DNA of 64,000 bases from UBA2357 sp041678045 (GTDB lineage: Bacteria > Pseudomonadota > Gammaproteobacteria > Burkholderiales > Rhodocyclaceae). A model generated the notes under the pieces. The model did no database searches. It was not told the DNA's origin and worked only from the letters and a program-made list of their open reading frames with translations. The stretch lies in the NCBI GenBank assembly GCA_041678045.1, contig JBAYOV010000007.1:25623-89622 (forward strand), read 5' to 3'. Both the position numbers and the translations under genes were made by a program. Below, piece by piece: positions 1-9,929 of the stretch. The first letter of the stretch is position 1. Each line of letters starts with the position of its first letter.

Positions 1-2
1 AC

Positions 3-797
3 CTGCGCGCAGTGCGGGCGGTGGCGCAGTTGATGCCGGACATTCCGCAGATTGCCTGCTTCGACACCGCCTTCCACCGCACCCAGCCGGCGGTGGCCCA
101 GGCCTTTGCGCTCCCCCGCGCACTGTCGGCCGAAGGCATCAAGCGCTACGGTTTTCATGGCCTGTCGTACGACTATGTGGCCCGGCAACTGCCCGAAATA
201 CTGGGCGAGCGCGCCCGGGGCGCAGTGGTGATTGCCCACCTGGGCAACGGCGCCTCGATGTGTGCCCTGCGCGATGGCAAGAGCGTGGCCTCGACAATGG
301 GGTTCACCGCAGTGGAAGGGCTGGTGATGGGTACCCGCACAGGCAGCCTCGACCCTGGCGTGCTGCTCTATCTGATGGACGAGAAGGGCATGGATGCGAA
401 GGCCCTGACCACCCTGCTCTACAAGGAGTCCGGCCTGCTCGGCGTCTCCGGGATCAGCCAGGACATGCGCACCCTGCTCGACTCCGAGGCACCCGAGGCG
501 CGGGAAGCGGTGGATTTGTTCTGCTACCGCATTGCACGCGAACTGGGTTCGCTCGCTGCCGCCGCTGGCGGGCTCGACGCACTGGTGTTCACCGGTGGCA
601 TCGGCGAGCACGCAGCGCCGGTGCGCGAGAAGGTCGCGGCCCTGTCGGGCTGGCTGGGCGTGGCGCTGGATGCGCAGGCCAACGCCCGGCACGCGCAACG
701 CATCGAATCGGCCGACAGCAAGGTGGCCGTGGCGGTGGTGCCGACCAACGAGGAACGCATGATCGCGCGCTACACGGTGGAGCTGCTCGGGGCCTGA
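3..797 (+). CDS. ackA: Acetate kinase, 5'-truncated by window edge
   Basis: Interconverts acetate + ATP and acetyl phosphate + ADP in the cytoplasm, normally paired with phosphotransacetylase. Only the last ~264 residues are present; the family is about 400 residues. The frame is open to the left edge, so the GTG at position 12 is not the true start. Visible family signatures are HLGNGAS followed by the MGTRTGSLDPG segment of the phosphate/acetate site, and FTGGIGEH near the C-terminus in the nucleotide-binding region. It is convergent with gltD and ends before a strong hairpin terminator. Identity is clear; the N-terminal half cannot be assessed. Confidence 0.95.
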   Translation: MRAVRAVAQLMPDIPQIACFDTAFHRTQPAVAQAFALPRALSAEGIKRYGFHGLSYDYVARQLPEILGERARGAVVIAHLGNGASMCALRDGKSVASTMGFTAVEGLVMGTRTGSLDPGVLLYLMDEKGMDAKALTTLLYKESGLLGVSGISQDMRTLLDSEAPEAREAVDLFCYRIARELGSLAAAAGGLDALVFTGGIGEHAAPVREKVAALSGWLGVALDAQANARHAQRIESADSKVAVAVVPTNEERMIARYTVELLGA

Positions 798-840
798 GCC
801 TGACCTCGCGCCACCGCGCTGCCTGACACCCCAACAAGAA

Positions 841-868
841 GGGCGACCGTGAATCATCACGGTCGCCC
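841..868. terminator. Bidirectional intrinsic terminator between ackA and gltD
   Basis: A perfect 12-bp inverted repeat (GGGCGACCGTGA / TCACGGTCGCCC) has a 4-base loop. It is followed on the plus strand by a T-rich tract (TTCTTCCTTTCT). On the minus strand it is followed by TTCTTGTT. It sits between the convergent ends of ackA and gltD and can serve both. Confidence 0.9.
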
Positions 869-895
869 TTCTTCCTTTCTGTCTTGCTTCGACGC

Positions 896-2359
896 TCAGC
901 GCGGCAGAACGCTTTCGCCCATCAGGAACTCATCCACGGCCCGGGCACACTGGCGACCTTCGCGAATGGCCCACACCACCAGCGACTGTCCCCGGCGCAT
1001 GTCACCGGCAGCAAACACCTTGGGCACATTGGTGGCATAGCAACCGGCGCCGTCCGTGGTGGCGCTGGCATTGCCGCGACTGTCGCTGGTCACGCCGAAG
1101 GCCTCGAGCACGCCACCCACCGGCCGGGTGAAACCCATGGCAAACAGCACCAGGTCGGCCTTCAGCTCGAACTCGCTGCCGGGCACCTCGCTCATGTGGC
1201 CATCCGTCCAGTCCAGCCGCACCGCCTTGAGTGCCTTGACCTTGCCGTTTTCACCGATGAACGCCTTGGTGGCGACGGCAAATTCACGTGTGCAACCTTC
1301 CTCGTGCGAGCTGGAGGTGCGCAGCTTGGTGGGCCAGTAAGGCCAGGTGAGTGCCTTGTCCTCCTGCTCGGGCGGCATCGGCATCAGCTCGAACTGGGTG
1401 ACGGACGCCGCACCATGGCGGTTGGAGGTGCCCACGCAGTCCGAACCGGTGTCACCACCGCCGATCACCACCACATGCTTGCCGGAGGCGGAAATCGGAT
1501 TCGGGCGATCCCCTGCCACGGCCTTGTTCTGCGGAATCAGGAATTCAAGCGCGAAATGCACACCGTCCAGCTCACGCCCCGGCACCGGCAAATCACGCGG
1601 CACCTCGGCGCCGCCGGCCAGCACCACGGCGTCGAACTCGGCCTGGAGGCGCTCGGCACCGATCACCTCGGTGGCGTCATTGATGATGCCCTCCGGCATG
1701 TCGCATTCGCCCACCATCACGCGGGTCCGGAAAGTCACCCCCTCGGCCTGCATCTGTGCGACGCGGCGGTCGATGAGGCTCTTTTCCATCTTGAAGTCGG
1801 GAATGCCATAACGCAGCAGGCCACCGATCCGGTCGTTCTTCTCGAACACCGTCACGTCATGACCGGCCCGCGCCAGCTGCTGCGCAGCCGCCAGTCCGGC
1901 CGGGCCGGAGCCGACCACGGCCACCTTGCGGCCGGTTCGGGTAGCCGGCGGCTGAGCGGTGACCCAACCTTCTTCCCAGGCCTTGTCGATGATCGCGTGC
2001 TCGATCGACTTGATGCCGACCGGGTCGTTGTTGATGTTCAGCGTGCACGCCGCCTCACAGGGCGCCGGGCAGATACGTCCGGTGAACTCCGGGAAGTTGT
2101 TGGTGGAGTGCAGCACATCGAGCGCGGCCTGCCACTGATGGCGATACACCAGGTCATTCCAGTCGGGAATGATGTTGTTTACCGGGCAACCGTTGTTGCA
2201 GAACGGAATGCCGCAGTCCATGCAGCGCGCGCCCTGCTGGGCGGCCTGTGCATCGTCCAGGCGAAAAACGAACTCACGATACTTCTTCACCCGTTCGGAA
2301 GCCGGCTCATAGGCTTCCGACAGGCGCTGATACTCAAGGAATCCGGTTGGCTTACCCAT
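896..2359 (-). CDS. gltD: Glutamate synthase (NADPH) small subunit
   Basis: Beta subunit of glutamate synthase. It takes electrons from NADPH through FAD and passes them over Fe-S clusters to GltB for reductive transfer of the glutamine amide to 2-oxoglutarate. Length is 487 residues, normal for GltD. N-terminal Cys clusters (CMDCGIPFCNNGCP and, further on, CPAPCEAAC) match the Fe-S ligands. VAVVGSGPAGLAAA is the FAD Rossmann motif and HVVVIGGGDTGSDCVG the NADPH motif. The ATG at 2359 was chosen because MGKPTGFLEYQRL is the family N-terminus; an upstream in-frame start would reach into gltB. It lies one base downstream of the gltB stop, so the two are translationally coupled. Confidence 0.96.
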   Translation of the reverse strand: MGKPTGFLEYQRLSEAYEPASERVKKYREFVFRLDDAQAAQQGARCMDCGIPFCNNGCPVNNIIPDWNDLVYRHQWQAALDVLHSTNNFPEFTGRICPAPCEAACTLNINNDPVGIKSIEHAIIDKAWEEGWVTAQPPATRTGRKVAVVGSGPAGLAAAQQLARAGHDVTVFEKNDRIGGLLRYGIPDFKMEKSLIDRRVAQMQAEGVTFRTRVMVGECDMPEGIINDATEVIGAERLQAEFDAVVLAGGAEVPRDLPVPGRELDGVHFALEFLIPQNKAVAGDRPNPISASGKHVVVIGGGDTGSDCVGTSNRHGAASVTQFELMPMPPEQEDKALTWPYWPTKLRTSSSHEEGCTREFAVATKAFIGENGKVKALKAVRLDWTDGHMSEVPGSEFELKADLVLFAMGFTRPVGGVLEAFGVTSDSRGNASATTDGAGCYATNVPKVFAAGDMRRGQSLVVWAIREGRQCARAVDEFLMGESVLPR

Positions 2360-2360
2360 G

Positions 2361-5300
2361 TTAAGCGGCCTCCAGTTGGCTCTTGCGCTGCTCGGCCATC
2401 TCGGCGAGTGCGCGACGGTACTCATGCGGCATCACCTTGACGAACTGTTTGCGCCAGGTGCTCCAGTTATCCAGAATTTCACGGGCGCGCGGGCTGCCGG
2501 TGAGTCTTGCGTGACGCTCGATCAGCCCCTTCAGAATGAACTCGTCGCCCATTTCGAGGTGGTCGATGTCGACCCGGCCATGCGATTCCAGCTCGTCACC
2601 GGACTCCGACCCCTTGCGTGCCTCAACTTCGTCGGGCAGCGGTTCGAGCGCCACCTGTGCCATGTTGCAGCGCGTCTCGAACTGGCCGTCCTCGTCCAGC
2701 ACATAGGCCACGCCACCGGACATGCCGGCGGCGAAGTTGCGCCCGGTCTGCCCGAGCACCACCACGGTGCCGCCGGTCATGTACTCGCACCCATGGTCGC
2801 CCACGCCTTCCACCACAGCCGTGGCGCCGGAGTTGCGCACCGCAAAGCGCTCCCCGCCGACACCGGCCAGATAGGCCTCGCCTTCGGTCGCGCCGTACAG
2901 CACGGTGTTGCCAATGATGATGTTCTCGGCCGTCAGACCACGGAAACTGGGGTCCGGGCGCACGACGATGCGTCCGCCGGAGAGGCCCTTGCCCACGTAG
3001 TCGTTGCCCTCGCCCACCAACTCCAGGGTCACGCCCCGCGCCAGGAAGGCGCCAAAGCTTTGGCCAGCCGTACCACTCAGACACACGTGAATGGTGTTTT
3101 CCGACAGGCCTGCATGGCCGTAGCGGCCCGCCACGGCCCCGGACAACATGGCCCCCACGGTGCGGTTGGTGTTGCGCACCGGCAGGTCAATGCGCACCTT
3201 CTCGCGCCGGGCCAGCGCGGGCTCGGCAAGGCGAATGAGTTCCTGATCGAGCGCCTGGTCCAGTCCGTGATCCTGGGTGTCGACATGCAGGCGCGGTTCG
3301 CTGGCCGGCACGTCGGGACGGTAAAAGATACGCGCGTAATCCAGACCCTTCGCTTTCCAGTGCTCGATGCCCTTGCGCATGTCGAGCAGATCGGCCCGGC
3401 CGATCAGGTCGTCAAAGCGACGGATGCCCAGTTCGGCCATCAGCTCGCGCACCTCTTCGGCGACAAAGAAGAAGTAATTCACCACATGCTCGGGCTGCCC
3501 GGAGAACTTGCGACGCAGCACCGGATCCTGCGTGGCCACGCCCACCGGACAGGTGTTCAGATGGCATTTGCGCATCATGATGCAGCCTTCGACCACCAGC
3601 GGTGCAGTGGCAAAACCGAATTCGTCCGCACCGAGCAGGGCGCCGATGAGCACGTCGCGACCGGTCTTCATCTGACCATCGACCTGCACCCGGATGCGGC
3701 CACGCAAGCGGTTGAGCACCAGCGTCTGCTGGGTTTCGGCCAGTCCCAGCTCCCACGGCGAGCCAGCATGCTTGATCGAGGACCAGGGGCTGGCACCGGT
3801 ACCGCCGTCGTGGCCGGCAATCACCAGGTGGTCGGCCTTGGCCTTGGCCACGCCGGCAGCCACCGTGCCGACACCAACTTCGGACACCAGCTTCACCGAT
3901 ACATCGGCCGCCGGATTGACGTTCTTCAGATCGTGGATCAGCTGCGCCAGATCCTCGATCGAATAAATGTCATGGTGCGGCGGCGGCGAGATGAGACCGA
4001 CCCCCGGCACCGAATGGCGCAGGAAACCGATGTATTCGCTCACCTTGTGGCCGGGCAATTGGCCACCTTCGCCGGGCTTGGCGCCCTGCGCCATCTTGAT
4101 CTGGATCTGGTCGGCATTGGCCAGGTATTCGGCCGTGACGCCAAAGCGGCCGGAGGCCACCTGCTTGATCGACGAGCGCAGGCTGTCGCCGGGTTGCAGT
4201 TCGAGGTCACGCTCGATGCGTTTTTCGCCGATGATCTGCGACAGGCGCATGGCCTGGGTGATCGGCTTGAAACGCATCGGGTCTTCGCCCCCCTCGCCGG
4301 TATTGGAGCGTCCGCCGATGCGGTTCATGGCAACGGCCAGCGTGGTATGCGCCTCGGTGGAGATCGAGCCGAGCGACATCGCCCCCGTGGCAAAACGGCG
4401 CACGATCTCTTTTGCCGGTTCCACTTCGTCGAGCGGCACAGCCGGACCCGCCGGCTTGAGTTCGAACAGGCCGCGCAGCGTCATGTGACGGCGGGTCTGG
4501 TCGTTGATGATGCGGGCGTACTCCTTGTACGAGTCGTACTTGCCGGAACGGGTAGCGTGCTGCAACCGGGCAATCGCATCCGGAGTCCACATGTGCTCGT
4601 CGCCGCGCGCACGGTAGGCGTACTCGCCGCCTGCGTCGAGCATGCTGGCCAGCACGGGGTCGGGGCTGAAGGCCTTCTTGTGGAGCCGCATCACCTCTTC
4701 CATCACCTCGAACACGCCCATGCCTTCCACCTGGCTGGTGGTGCCGGTGAAGTAACGGTCGATGAAGCGCTTCTGCAGGCCCACGGCCTCGAAGATCTGC
4801 GCGCCGGTATACGACATGTAGGTGGAAATGCCCATCTTGGACATCACCTTCATCAGCCCCTTGCCGATCGCCTTCACGAAGTGCTTGATGTACTTGCTGG
4901 CGGTGTCTTCGTCACCGGCCAGCTCGGCCAGCGTCTCCATCGCCAGGTACGGGTGCACCGCTTCGGCGCCATAGCCTGCGAGCACGGCAAAGTGATGGAC
5001 CTCGCGGGCACTGCCGGTTTCCACGACCAGCCCGGCACGGGTACGCAGCCCCTTGGTGACCAGATGCTGGTGGATGGCGGACAGGGCGAGCAGGGCCGGA
5101 ATCGCGACATGCTCGTCATCGACATTGCGGTCCGAGATGATGAGGATGCTGTAGCCGAGTTGCACGGCATCCTCGGCCTCGGCGCACAGCGAGGCAAGGC
5201 GTGCCTCGACCCCTTCCTTGCCCCACGCCACCGGATAGCAGATATCCAGCACGGTGGACTTGAACTTGTCCTTGGTATAGCGCGCGATGTTGCGGATCTT

Positions 5301-7037
5301 CGCCATGTCGGCGAAATCCAGCACCGGCTGGGTCATCTCCAGCCGGAACGGCGGGTTGATCTCGTTGATTTCCAGCAAATTGGGCTTGGGCCCGATGAAG
5401 GACACCAGCGACATCACCAACTGTTCCCGGATCGGATCGATGGGCGGGTTGGTGACCTGTGCGAAAAGCTGCCGGAAGTAGTTGTAGAGCGGCTTTTCAC
5501 GGGACGACAGCACCGCCAGCGGGGAGTCGTTACCCATCGAGCCGGTGGCTTCCTCACCGGCCTTGCCCATCGGCTCGAGGATGAACTTGATGTCTTCCTG
5601 GGTGTAGCCAAAGGCTTGCTGGCGATCCAGCAGCCCGGTGTCGCTCTTCGGCGAAGTGGCGTCGGCCGGAGCGGCCACTTCGTCGAGCTTGACGTTGATG
5701 CGGTTCAGCCAGTCGGTGTAAGGACGTGCGTTGGCGAGCGAGTCCTTGATCTCGCGGTCATCGATGATGCGTCCCTGCTCCATGTCGATGAGGAACATCT
5801 TGCCGGGCTGCAGACGCCACTTCTTCACCACCTTGCTGTCGGGGATGGGCAGCACGCCGGACTCGGACGCCATCACCACCAGATCATCGTCCGTGACCAG
5901 ATAGCGTGCCGGACGCAGACCGTTGCGGTCCAGCGTGGCGCCGATCTGGCGGCCATCGGTGAAGGCCACGGCGGCCGGACCGTCCCACGGCTCCATCATT
6001 GCCGCATGGTACTCGTAGAAGGCGCGACGCTTTTCGTCCATGTGAGTATGAGATTCCCAGGCTTCGGGAATCATCATCATCATCGCGTGCGCCAGTGAGT
6101 AGCCGCTCATCACCAGCAGTTCGAGCGCATTGTCAAAGGCGGCAGAATCGGACTGACCGGGATAGATCAGCGGCCAGATCTTTTCAAGGTCGGCACCCAG
6201 CAGCGGGGACGATACGCCCTTCTCGCGTGCGCGCATCCAGTTATAGTTGCCGCGCAGGGTGTTGATCTCGCCGTTGTGGGCGATGTAGCGGAAGGGGTGT
6301 GCCAGATTCCACTTCGGGAAAGTGTTCGTCGAAAAACGCTGGTGCACCAGCGCCAGCGCGGACACCGCACGCGGATCGCGCAGGTCCGGGTAGTACTCAC
6401 CCACCTGGGTGGCCAGCAGCAGCCCCTTGTAGTTCACCGTGCGGGTGGACATCGACACCATGTAAAACTCGCGCCCATGCTTGAGCTTGAGCGCATTGAT
6501 CGCATTGGCTGCGCGGCGACGGGCCACATACAGCTTGCGCTCCAGCGCCTCGGGCACCATCACGTCCGGACCGCGCCCGACGAAAACCTGACGGATCACC
6601 GGCTCGGTCGCCTTCACTGCGGGCGACATCGGCATGTCGCGGTTTACCGGCACATCGCGCCAGCCCAGCACGACCTGCCCTTCGGCGCGGATCGCGCGCT
6701 CGATTTCTTCTTCGCAGGCCAGCCGCGAAGCCTGTTCCTTGGGCATGAACACCACGCCCACACCATATTCGCCCGGCGCAGGGAGGGTCACGCCGAGCGC
6801 GGCCATTTCTTCGCGGTACAGGCGGTCCGGTATCTGAATCAGAATGCCGGCTCCGTCACCCTGCAGGGGGTCGGCCCCCACCGCGCCCCGGTGATCGAGA
6901 TTCTTCAGGATTTCGAGCCCCTGACTGATGATCTCGTGACGCTTCCTGCCCTTGATGTGCGCGACAAAGCCGACACCACAGGCATCATGTTCATTGACCG
7001 GGTCGTACAGACCCTGCTTCTGGGGGAGATCCATCAT
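2361..7037 (-). CDS. gltB: Glutamate synthase (NADPH) large subunit
   Basis: Alpha subunit of glutamate synthase (GOGAT), about 1558 residues, full length. It has an N-terminal Ntn-type glutaminase domain whose mature catalytic residue should be the Cys of DACGVGF (residue 20 with this start) after removal of a short propeptide. A central domain, an FMN-binding synthase domain and the 3Fe-4S ligands in CHLNTCPVG follow, then the C-terminal beta-helix GXGXG region. The ATG at 7037 is preceded by GAGG at suitable spacing; 7034 is equally possible and a GTG at 7052 less so. Together with gltD it forms the ammonium-assimilation pair at the end of the pil-aro-dgt block. Confidence 0.96.
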   Translation of the reverse strand: MMDLPQKQGLYDPVNEHDACGVGFVAHIKGRKRHEIISQGLEILKNLDHRGAVGADPLQGDGAGILIQIPDRLYREEMAALGVTLPAPGEYGVGVVFMPKEQASRLACEEEIERAIRAEGQVVLGWRDVPVNRDMPMSPAVKATEPVIRQVFVGRGPDVMVPEALERKLYVARRRAANAINALKLKHGREFYMVSMSTRTVNYKGLLLATQVGEYYPDLRDPRAVSALALVHQRFSTNTFPKWNLAHPFRYIAHNGEINTLRGNYNWMRAREKGVSSPLLGADLEKIWPLIYPGQSDSAAFDNALELLVMSGYSLAHAMMMMIPEAWESHTHMDEKRRAFYEYHAAMMEPWDGPAAVAFTDGRQIGATLDRNGLRPARYLVTDDDLVVMASESGVLPIPDSKVVKKWRLQPGKMFLIDMEQGRIIDDREIKDSLANARPYTDWLNRINVKLDEVAAPADATSPKSDTGLLDRQQAFGYTQEDIKFILEPMGKAGEEATGSMGNDSPLAVLSSREKPLYNYFRQLFAQVTNPPIDPIREQLVMSLVSFIGPKPNLLEINEINPPFRLEMTQPVLDFADMAKIRNIARYTKDKFKSTVLDICYPVAWGKEGVEARLASLCAEAEDAVQLGYSILIISDRNVDDEHVAIPALLALSAIHQHLVTKGLRTRAGLVVETGSAREVHHFAVLAGYGAEAVHPYLAMETLAELAGDEDTASKYIKHFVKAIGKGLMKVMSKMGISTYMSYTGAQIFEAVGLQKRFIDRYFTGTTSQVEGMGVFEVMEEVMRLHKKAFSPDPVLASMLDAGGEYAYRARGDEHMWTPDAIARLQHATRSGKYDSYKEYARIINDQTRRHMTLRGLFELKPAGPAVPLDEVEPAKEIVRRFATGAMSLGSISTEAHTTLAVAMNRIGGRSNTGEGGEDPMRFKPITQAMRLSQIIGEKRIERDLELQPGDSLRSSIKQVASGRFGVTAEYLANADQIQIKMAQGAKPGEGGQLPGHKVSEYIGFLRHSVPGVGLISPPPHHDIYSIEDLAQLIHDLKNVNPAADVSVKLVSEVGVGTVAAGVAKAKADHLVIAGHDGGTGASPWSSIKHAGSPWELGLAETQQTLVLNRLRGRIRVQVDGQMKTGRDVLIGALLGADEFGFATAPLVVEGCIMMRKCHLNTCPVGVATQDPVLRRKFSGQPEHVVNYFFFVAEEVRELMAELGIRRFDDLIGRADLLDMRKGIEHWKAKGLDYARIFYRPDVPASEPRLHVDTQDHGLDQALDQELIRLAEPALARREKVRIDLPVRNTNRTVGAMLSGAVAGRYGHAGLSENTIHVCLSGTAGQSFGAFLARGVTLELVGEGNDYVGKGLSGGRIVVRPDPSFRGLTAENIIIGNTVLYGATEGEAYLAGVGGERFAVRNSGATAVVEGVGDHGCEYMTGGTVVVLGQTGRNFAAGMSGGVAYVLDEDGQFETRCNMAQVALEPLPDEVEARKGSESGDELESHGRVDIDHLEMGDEFILKGLIERHARLTGSPRAREILDNWSTWRKQFVKVMPHEYRRALAEMAEQRKSQLEAA

Positions 7038-7175
7038 GCTCATCCTCAACACAAAACAACAACCGGGCGGCGCCGGGGTGGAATGGGGTCAGAAAACGAA
7101 AGCAAATATCAGGCCAGTTTTTGAAGGACGCAAAACCACCTCCGCCGCCCCGGCGGACAGACAGGCGCGCACTTC

Positions 7176-8303
7176 CTACAACGACACTTCGCCCACGGCA
7201 AACAGCCGTCGATGCTCCCTGATCGCATAGCGATCGGTCATCCCCGCGATATAGTCTGCAATTGCCCGAGCCTTGTCAGACTGCGCTCTTTGCTGGAAGC
7301 GTGCTGGCAACAGGCGGGGTTCGGTCATGAAGGCGTCAAACAGGTCGGTAATGATGTGCTGCGCCTTGTTGGTCATTCGAAGTACCTGATAGTGGCGGTA
7401 CAGATTCTGGTGCAGAAAGCGCTTGAGCACGACAAGGCGCGGCTTGAGTGCATCGGAATAGCCCACCAGGGGCGGCGCCCGTGATACATCATGGTGCATC
7501 TGAACGCCGGAGCGCACAATATTGGTGCGCGTCTGCTCGATCAGATCACGCACCATCAGGTTGATCATCCGGCGGATGATTTCATGTACCTGCCTGCGCC
7601 CCTCCAGACCCGGCCAATCCCGTGCCACCTGCTCGCGCTGCTCGCGAAACAGGTCCACCTCATTGAGCTGATCCAGCGTAATCAGGCCTGAACGCAGGCC
7701 GTCGTCGATATCGTGATTGTTGTAGGCGATTTCGTCGGCCAGGTTGGCCAACTGCGCCTCCAGCGAAGGCTGCCGTCCGAGCAGAAAACGCTCCCCAAGC
7801 ATGCCCAGTTTTTGTGCATTGACTGGCGAACAATGCTTGAGAATGCCTTCCCGGGTCTCGTAAGTGAGGTTCAGGCCGTTGAAGGCGGCATAACGCTCCT
7901 CCAACTCATCGACAATACGCAATGACTGAAGGTTGTGCTCGAAGCCGCCATGACCCTTCATGCACTGATTCAGTGCATCTTGACCCGCATGCCCAAAAGC
8001 GGTGTGTCCAAGATCGTGCGCGAGAGCAATGGCCTCGGTCAGGTCCTCGTTGAGCCCCAGGGTGCGTGCAATGCCACGGCTGATCTGCGCCACTTCGATG
8101 GTGTGCGTCAGGCGGGTACGGAACAGATCCCCCTCATGATTGACGAAAACCTGAGTTTTGTACTCCAGTCGCCGGAACGCGGTGCAATGCACGATGCGAT
8201 CCCGGTCGCGCTGGAACTCGCTGCGAATTCCGGGATGGGGCTCCTCATGCCCGCGCCCGCGCGACACGGCCTCGCTGACTGCATAAGAAGCCAGGGCATT
8301 CAT
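7176..8303 (-). CDS. dgt: Deoxyguanosinetriphosphate triphosphohydrolase-like protein
   Basis: HD-superfamily dNTPase of the dGTPase-like family, expected to cleave dNTPs to deoxynucleoside and tripolyphosphate. Length is 375 residues, typical of the shorter type found outside enterobacteria. FRRLEYKTQVF and RLTHTIEVAQI carry the first metal His, and ALAHDLGHTAFGHAG is the HD motif with its metal-binding His-Asp pair. The start overlaps the aroB stop by 4 bp (ATGA), so it is coupled to the aro genes. The exact substrate preference cannot be read from the sequence. Confidence 0.93.
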   Translation of the reverse strand: MNALASYAVSEAVSRGRGHEEPHPGIRSEFQRDRDRIVHCTAFRRLEYKTQVFVNHEGDLFRTRLTHTIEVAQISRGIARTLGLNEDLTEAIALAHDLGHTAFGHAGQDALNQCMKGHGGFEHNLQSLRIVDELEERYAAFNGLNLTYETREGILKHCSPVNAQKLGMLGERFLLGRQPSLEAQLANLADEIAYNNHDIDDGLRSGLITLDQLNEVDLFREQREQVARDWPGLEGRRQVHEIIRRMINLMVRDLIEQTRTNIVRSGVQMHHDVSRAPPLVGYSDALKPRLVVLKRFLHQNLYRHYQVLRMTNKAQHIITDLFDAFMTEPRLLPARFQQRAQSDKARAIADYIAGMTDRYAIREHRRLFAVGEVSL

Positions 8304-9382
8304 GGACTGCGCTTCCGGATGGCGTCACTCATCTGCGCCTCGGTCGCCCCCGCATGGATCACGCCCTTGCCCAGGGATTGCAGCAAAATGAGCCGCGACT
8401 GACCGCCTTCGACCTTCTTGTCCCCCGCCATGAGTTCAAGATACCGCGCAACCGGCAGGGCCGGCCCGGTCACCGGCAAACCGGCACGCAGGAACAGGGC
8501 CTCGATCCGGTTCACATCCTGTGCCGACAACCAGCCGAGTTGGTGCGACAGTTCGGCGGCCATCATCGTGCCCGCTGCCACGCCCTCTCCGTGCAGCCAT
8601 GCGCCATAGCCCATGCCGGCCTCGATGGCGTGACCGAAGGTGTGGCCAAGATTGAGCAGTGCGCGCTCGCCCTGCTCCGTCTCGTCCGCTGCCACCACCG
8701 CCGCCTTGTTCGCACAGGAACGCTCGATGGCAAAGGCGAGCGCTTCCGTGTCGCGTGCCAGCAAGCGTTCCATATGCTCTTCCAGCCAGAGCAGGAACTC
8801 AAGGTCCCGGATCAGGCCGTATTTGATCACTTCGGCCAGACCGGCCTTCAACTCGGCATCCGGCAAGGTGTCGAGAGTGGCAATATCGGCAAGCACCAGC
8901 CTGGGCTGGTAGAAAGCCCCGATCATGTTCTTGCCCAGGGGATGGTTGATCGCGGTCTTGCCCCCCACCGAAGAATCGACCTGCGACAGCAGGGTGGTGG
9001 GAATCTGGATGAAGGGCATTCCACGCTGATAGGCCGAAGCCGCAAAGCCAGCCATGTCGCCCACCACCCCCCCACCCAGCGCAATCAGTGTGGTCGAACG
9101 CTCGCAGCGATCCGCCAACAGGGCATCGAAAACCAGGTTCAGGGTCTGCCAGTCCTTGTGCGCTTCGCCGTCAGGCAACACCACCCGGGTCAATCGCACC
9201 CCGGCGCGCTCCAGTGCCCCAGCCAGGCGCTCCAGATACAGGGGCGCGACCACATCGTTGGTGACGATGGCCGCACGGGGCTTTTTCAGGAAAGGCGTGA
9301 TGAGTTCAGGTCGGTCGATGAGGTCACGACCGACATGAATCGGATAAGTGCGCTCAGCGAGCTCTACATTCAGGGTGCGCAT
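8300..9382 (-). CDS. aroB: 3-dehydroquinate synthase
   Basis: Second step of the shikimate pathway: converts DAHP to 3-dehydroquinate using NAD and a divalent metal. Length is 360 residues, normal. GGGVVGDMAGFAAS is the NAD-binding glycine-rich loop, and the metal ligands lie in the conserved E(V)IKYG and NLGHTFGHAIE segments. It overlaps the end of aroK by 29 bp and dgt by 4 bp, giving a tightly packed aroK-aroB-dgt unit, the usual order in betaproteobacteria downstream of pilQ. Confidence 0.96.
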   Translation of the reverse strand: MRTLNVELAERTYPIHVGRDLIDRPELITPFLKKPRAAIVTNDVVAPLYLERLAGALERAGVRLTRVVLPDGEAHKDWQTLNLVFDALLADRCERSTTLIALGGGVVGDMAGFAASAYQRGMPFIQIPTTLLSQVDSSVGGKTAINHPLGKNMIGAFYQPRLVLADIATLDTLPDAELKAGLAEVIKYGLIRDLEFLLWLEEHMERLLARDTEALAFAIERSCANKAAVVAADETEQGERALLNLGHTFGHAIEAGMGYGAWLHGEGVAAGTMMAAELSHQLGWLSAQDVNRIEALFLRAGLPVTGPALPVARYLELMAGDKKVEGGQSRLILLQSLGKGVIHAGATEAQMSDAIRKRSP

Positions 9383-9923
9383 GGCTGGACAGAAATTCCT
9401 CTACGGCATGTTCGATCTGCCGCACCATCCCACCGGGGTTGCCCCGGCCGCCTTCGATGATCACATCGGCGACCTCACGATACAGCGGATCACGCTGCCG
9501 GAACAGGCTTTCAATGCGTTCGCGCGGATTGGGCACCTGCAGGAGCGGCCGGGACTTGTCGTGGCGGGTCCTTTCCCAGAGGATGCGGGGCGGCACGTTC
9601 AGGTAGATGACGATACCACGTTCGCCCAGCAGTTTGCGGTTTTCCTCGGCCAGCACCACCCCACCACCGGTGGCCAGCACCAACCCGGAGCGGGTGGTGA
9701 GTTCATCGAGCAAGGCGGTTTCACGACGCCTGAAACCGATCTCACCCTCTACATCGAAAATGGTTGCGACCGTCACCCCCAAGCGCGCTTCGAGCTCGTG
9801 GTCACAGTCGATGAAGTCCAGTTCATGACGTCGGGCGTATTCACGCCCGACGGTTGTCTTGCCGGCACCCATCAAACCGATCAGGATGATCAGCGGGCGC
9901 TGGTCATCCAGCGGTTGAGACAT
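9354..9923 (-). CDS. aroK: Shikimate kinase
   Basis: ATP-dependent phosphorylation of shikimate to shikimate 3-phosphate. Length is 189 residues. GLMGAGKTTVGREYA is the Walker A P-loop, FIDCDHELE contributes the shikimate-binding Asp, and ATGGGVVL is the conserved GGG segment of the shikimate site. The start lies 6 bp after the pilQ stop, so it is probably cotranscribed with the pilus genes, as in other proteobacteria. Confidence 0.95.
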   Translation of the reverse strand: MSQPLDDQRPLIILIGLMGAGKTTVGREYARRHELDFIDCDHELEARLGVTVATIFDVEGEIGFRRRETALLDELTTRSGLVLATGGGVVLAEENRKLLGERGIVIYLNVPPRILWERTRHDKSRPLLQVPNPRERIESLFRQRDPLYREVADVIIEGGRGNPGGMVRQIEHAVEEFLSSHAHPECRAR

Positions 9924-9929
9924 GGTTGC

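Noticed and set aside
2358..6098. Very long open frame on the plus strand opposite gltB
   Set aside because: It is antisense to a gene with full family conservation. Its product is His/Gln/Arg-rich low-complexity sequence typical of a shadow frame in GC-rich DNA.
7053..7175. Possible terminator or small gene between dgt and gltB
   Set aside because: Only a short CCGCC...GGCGG hairpin without a T-tract is present, and no ORF with a ribosome site.
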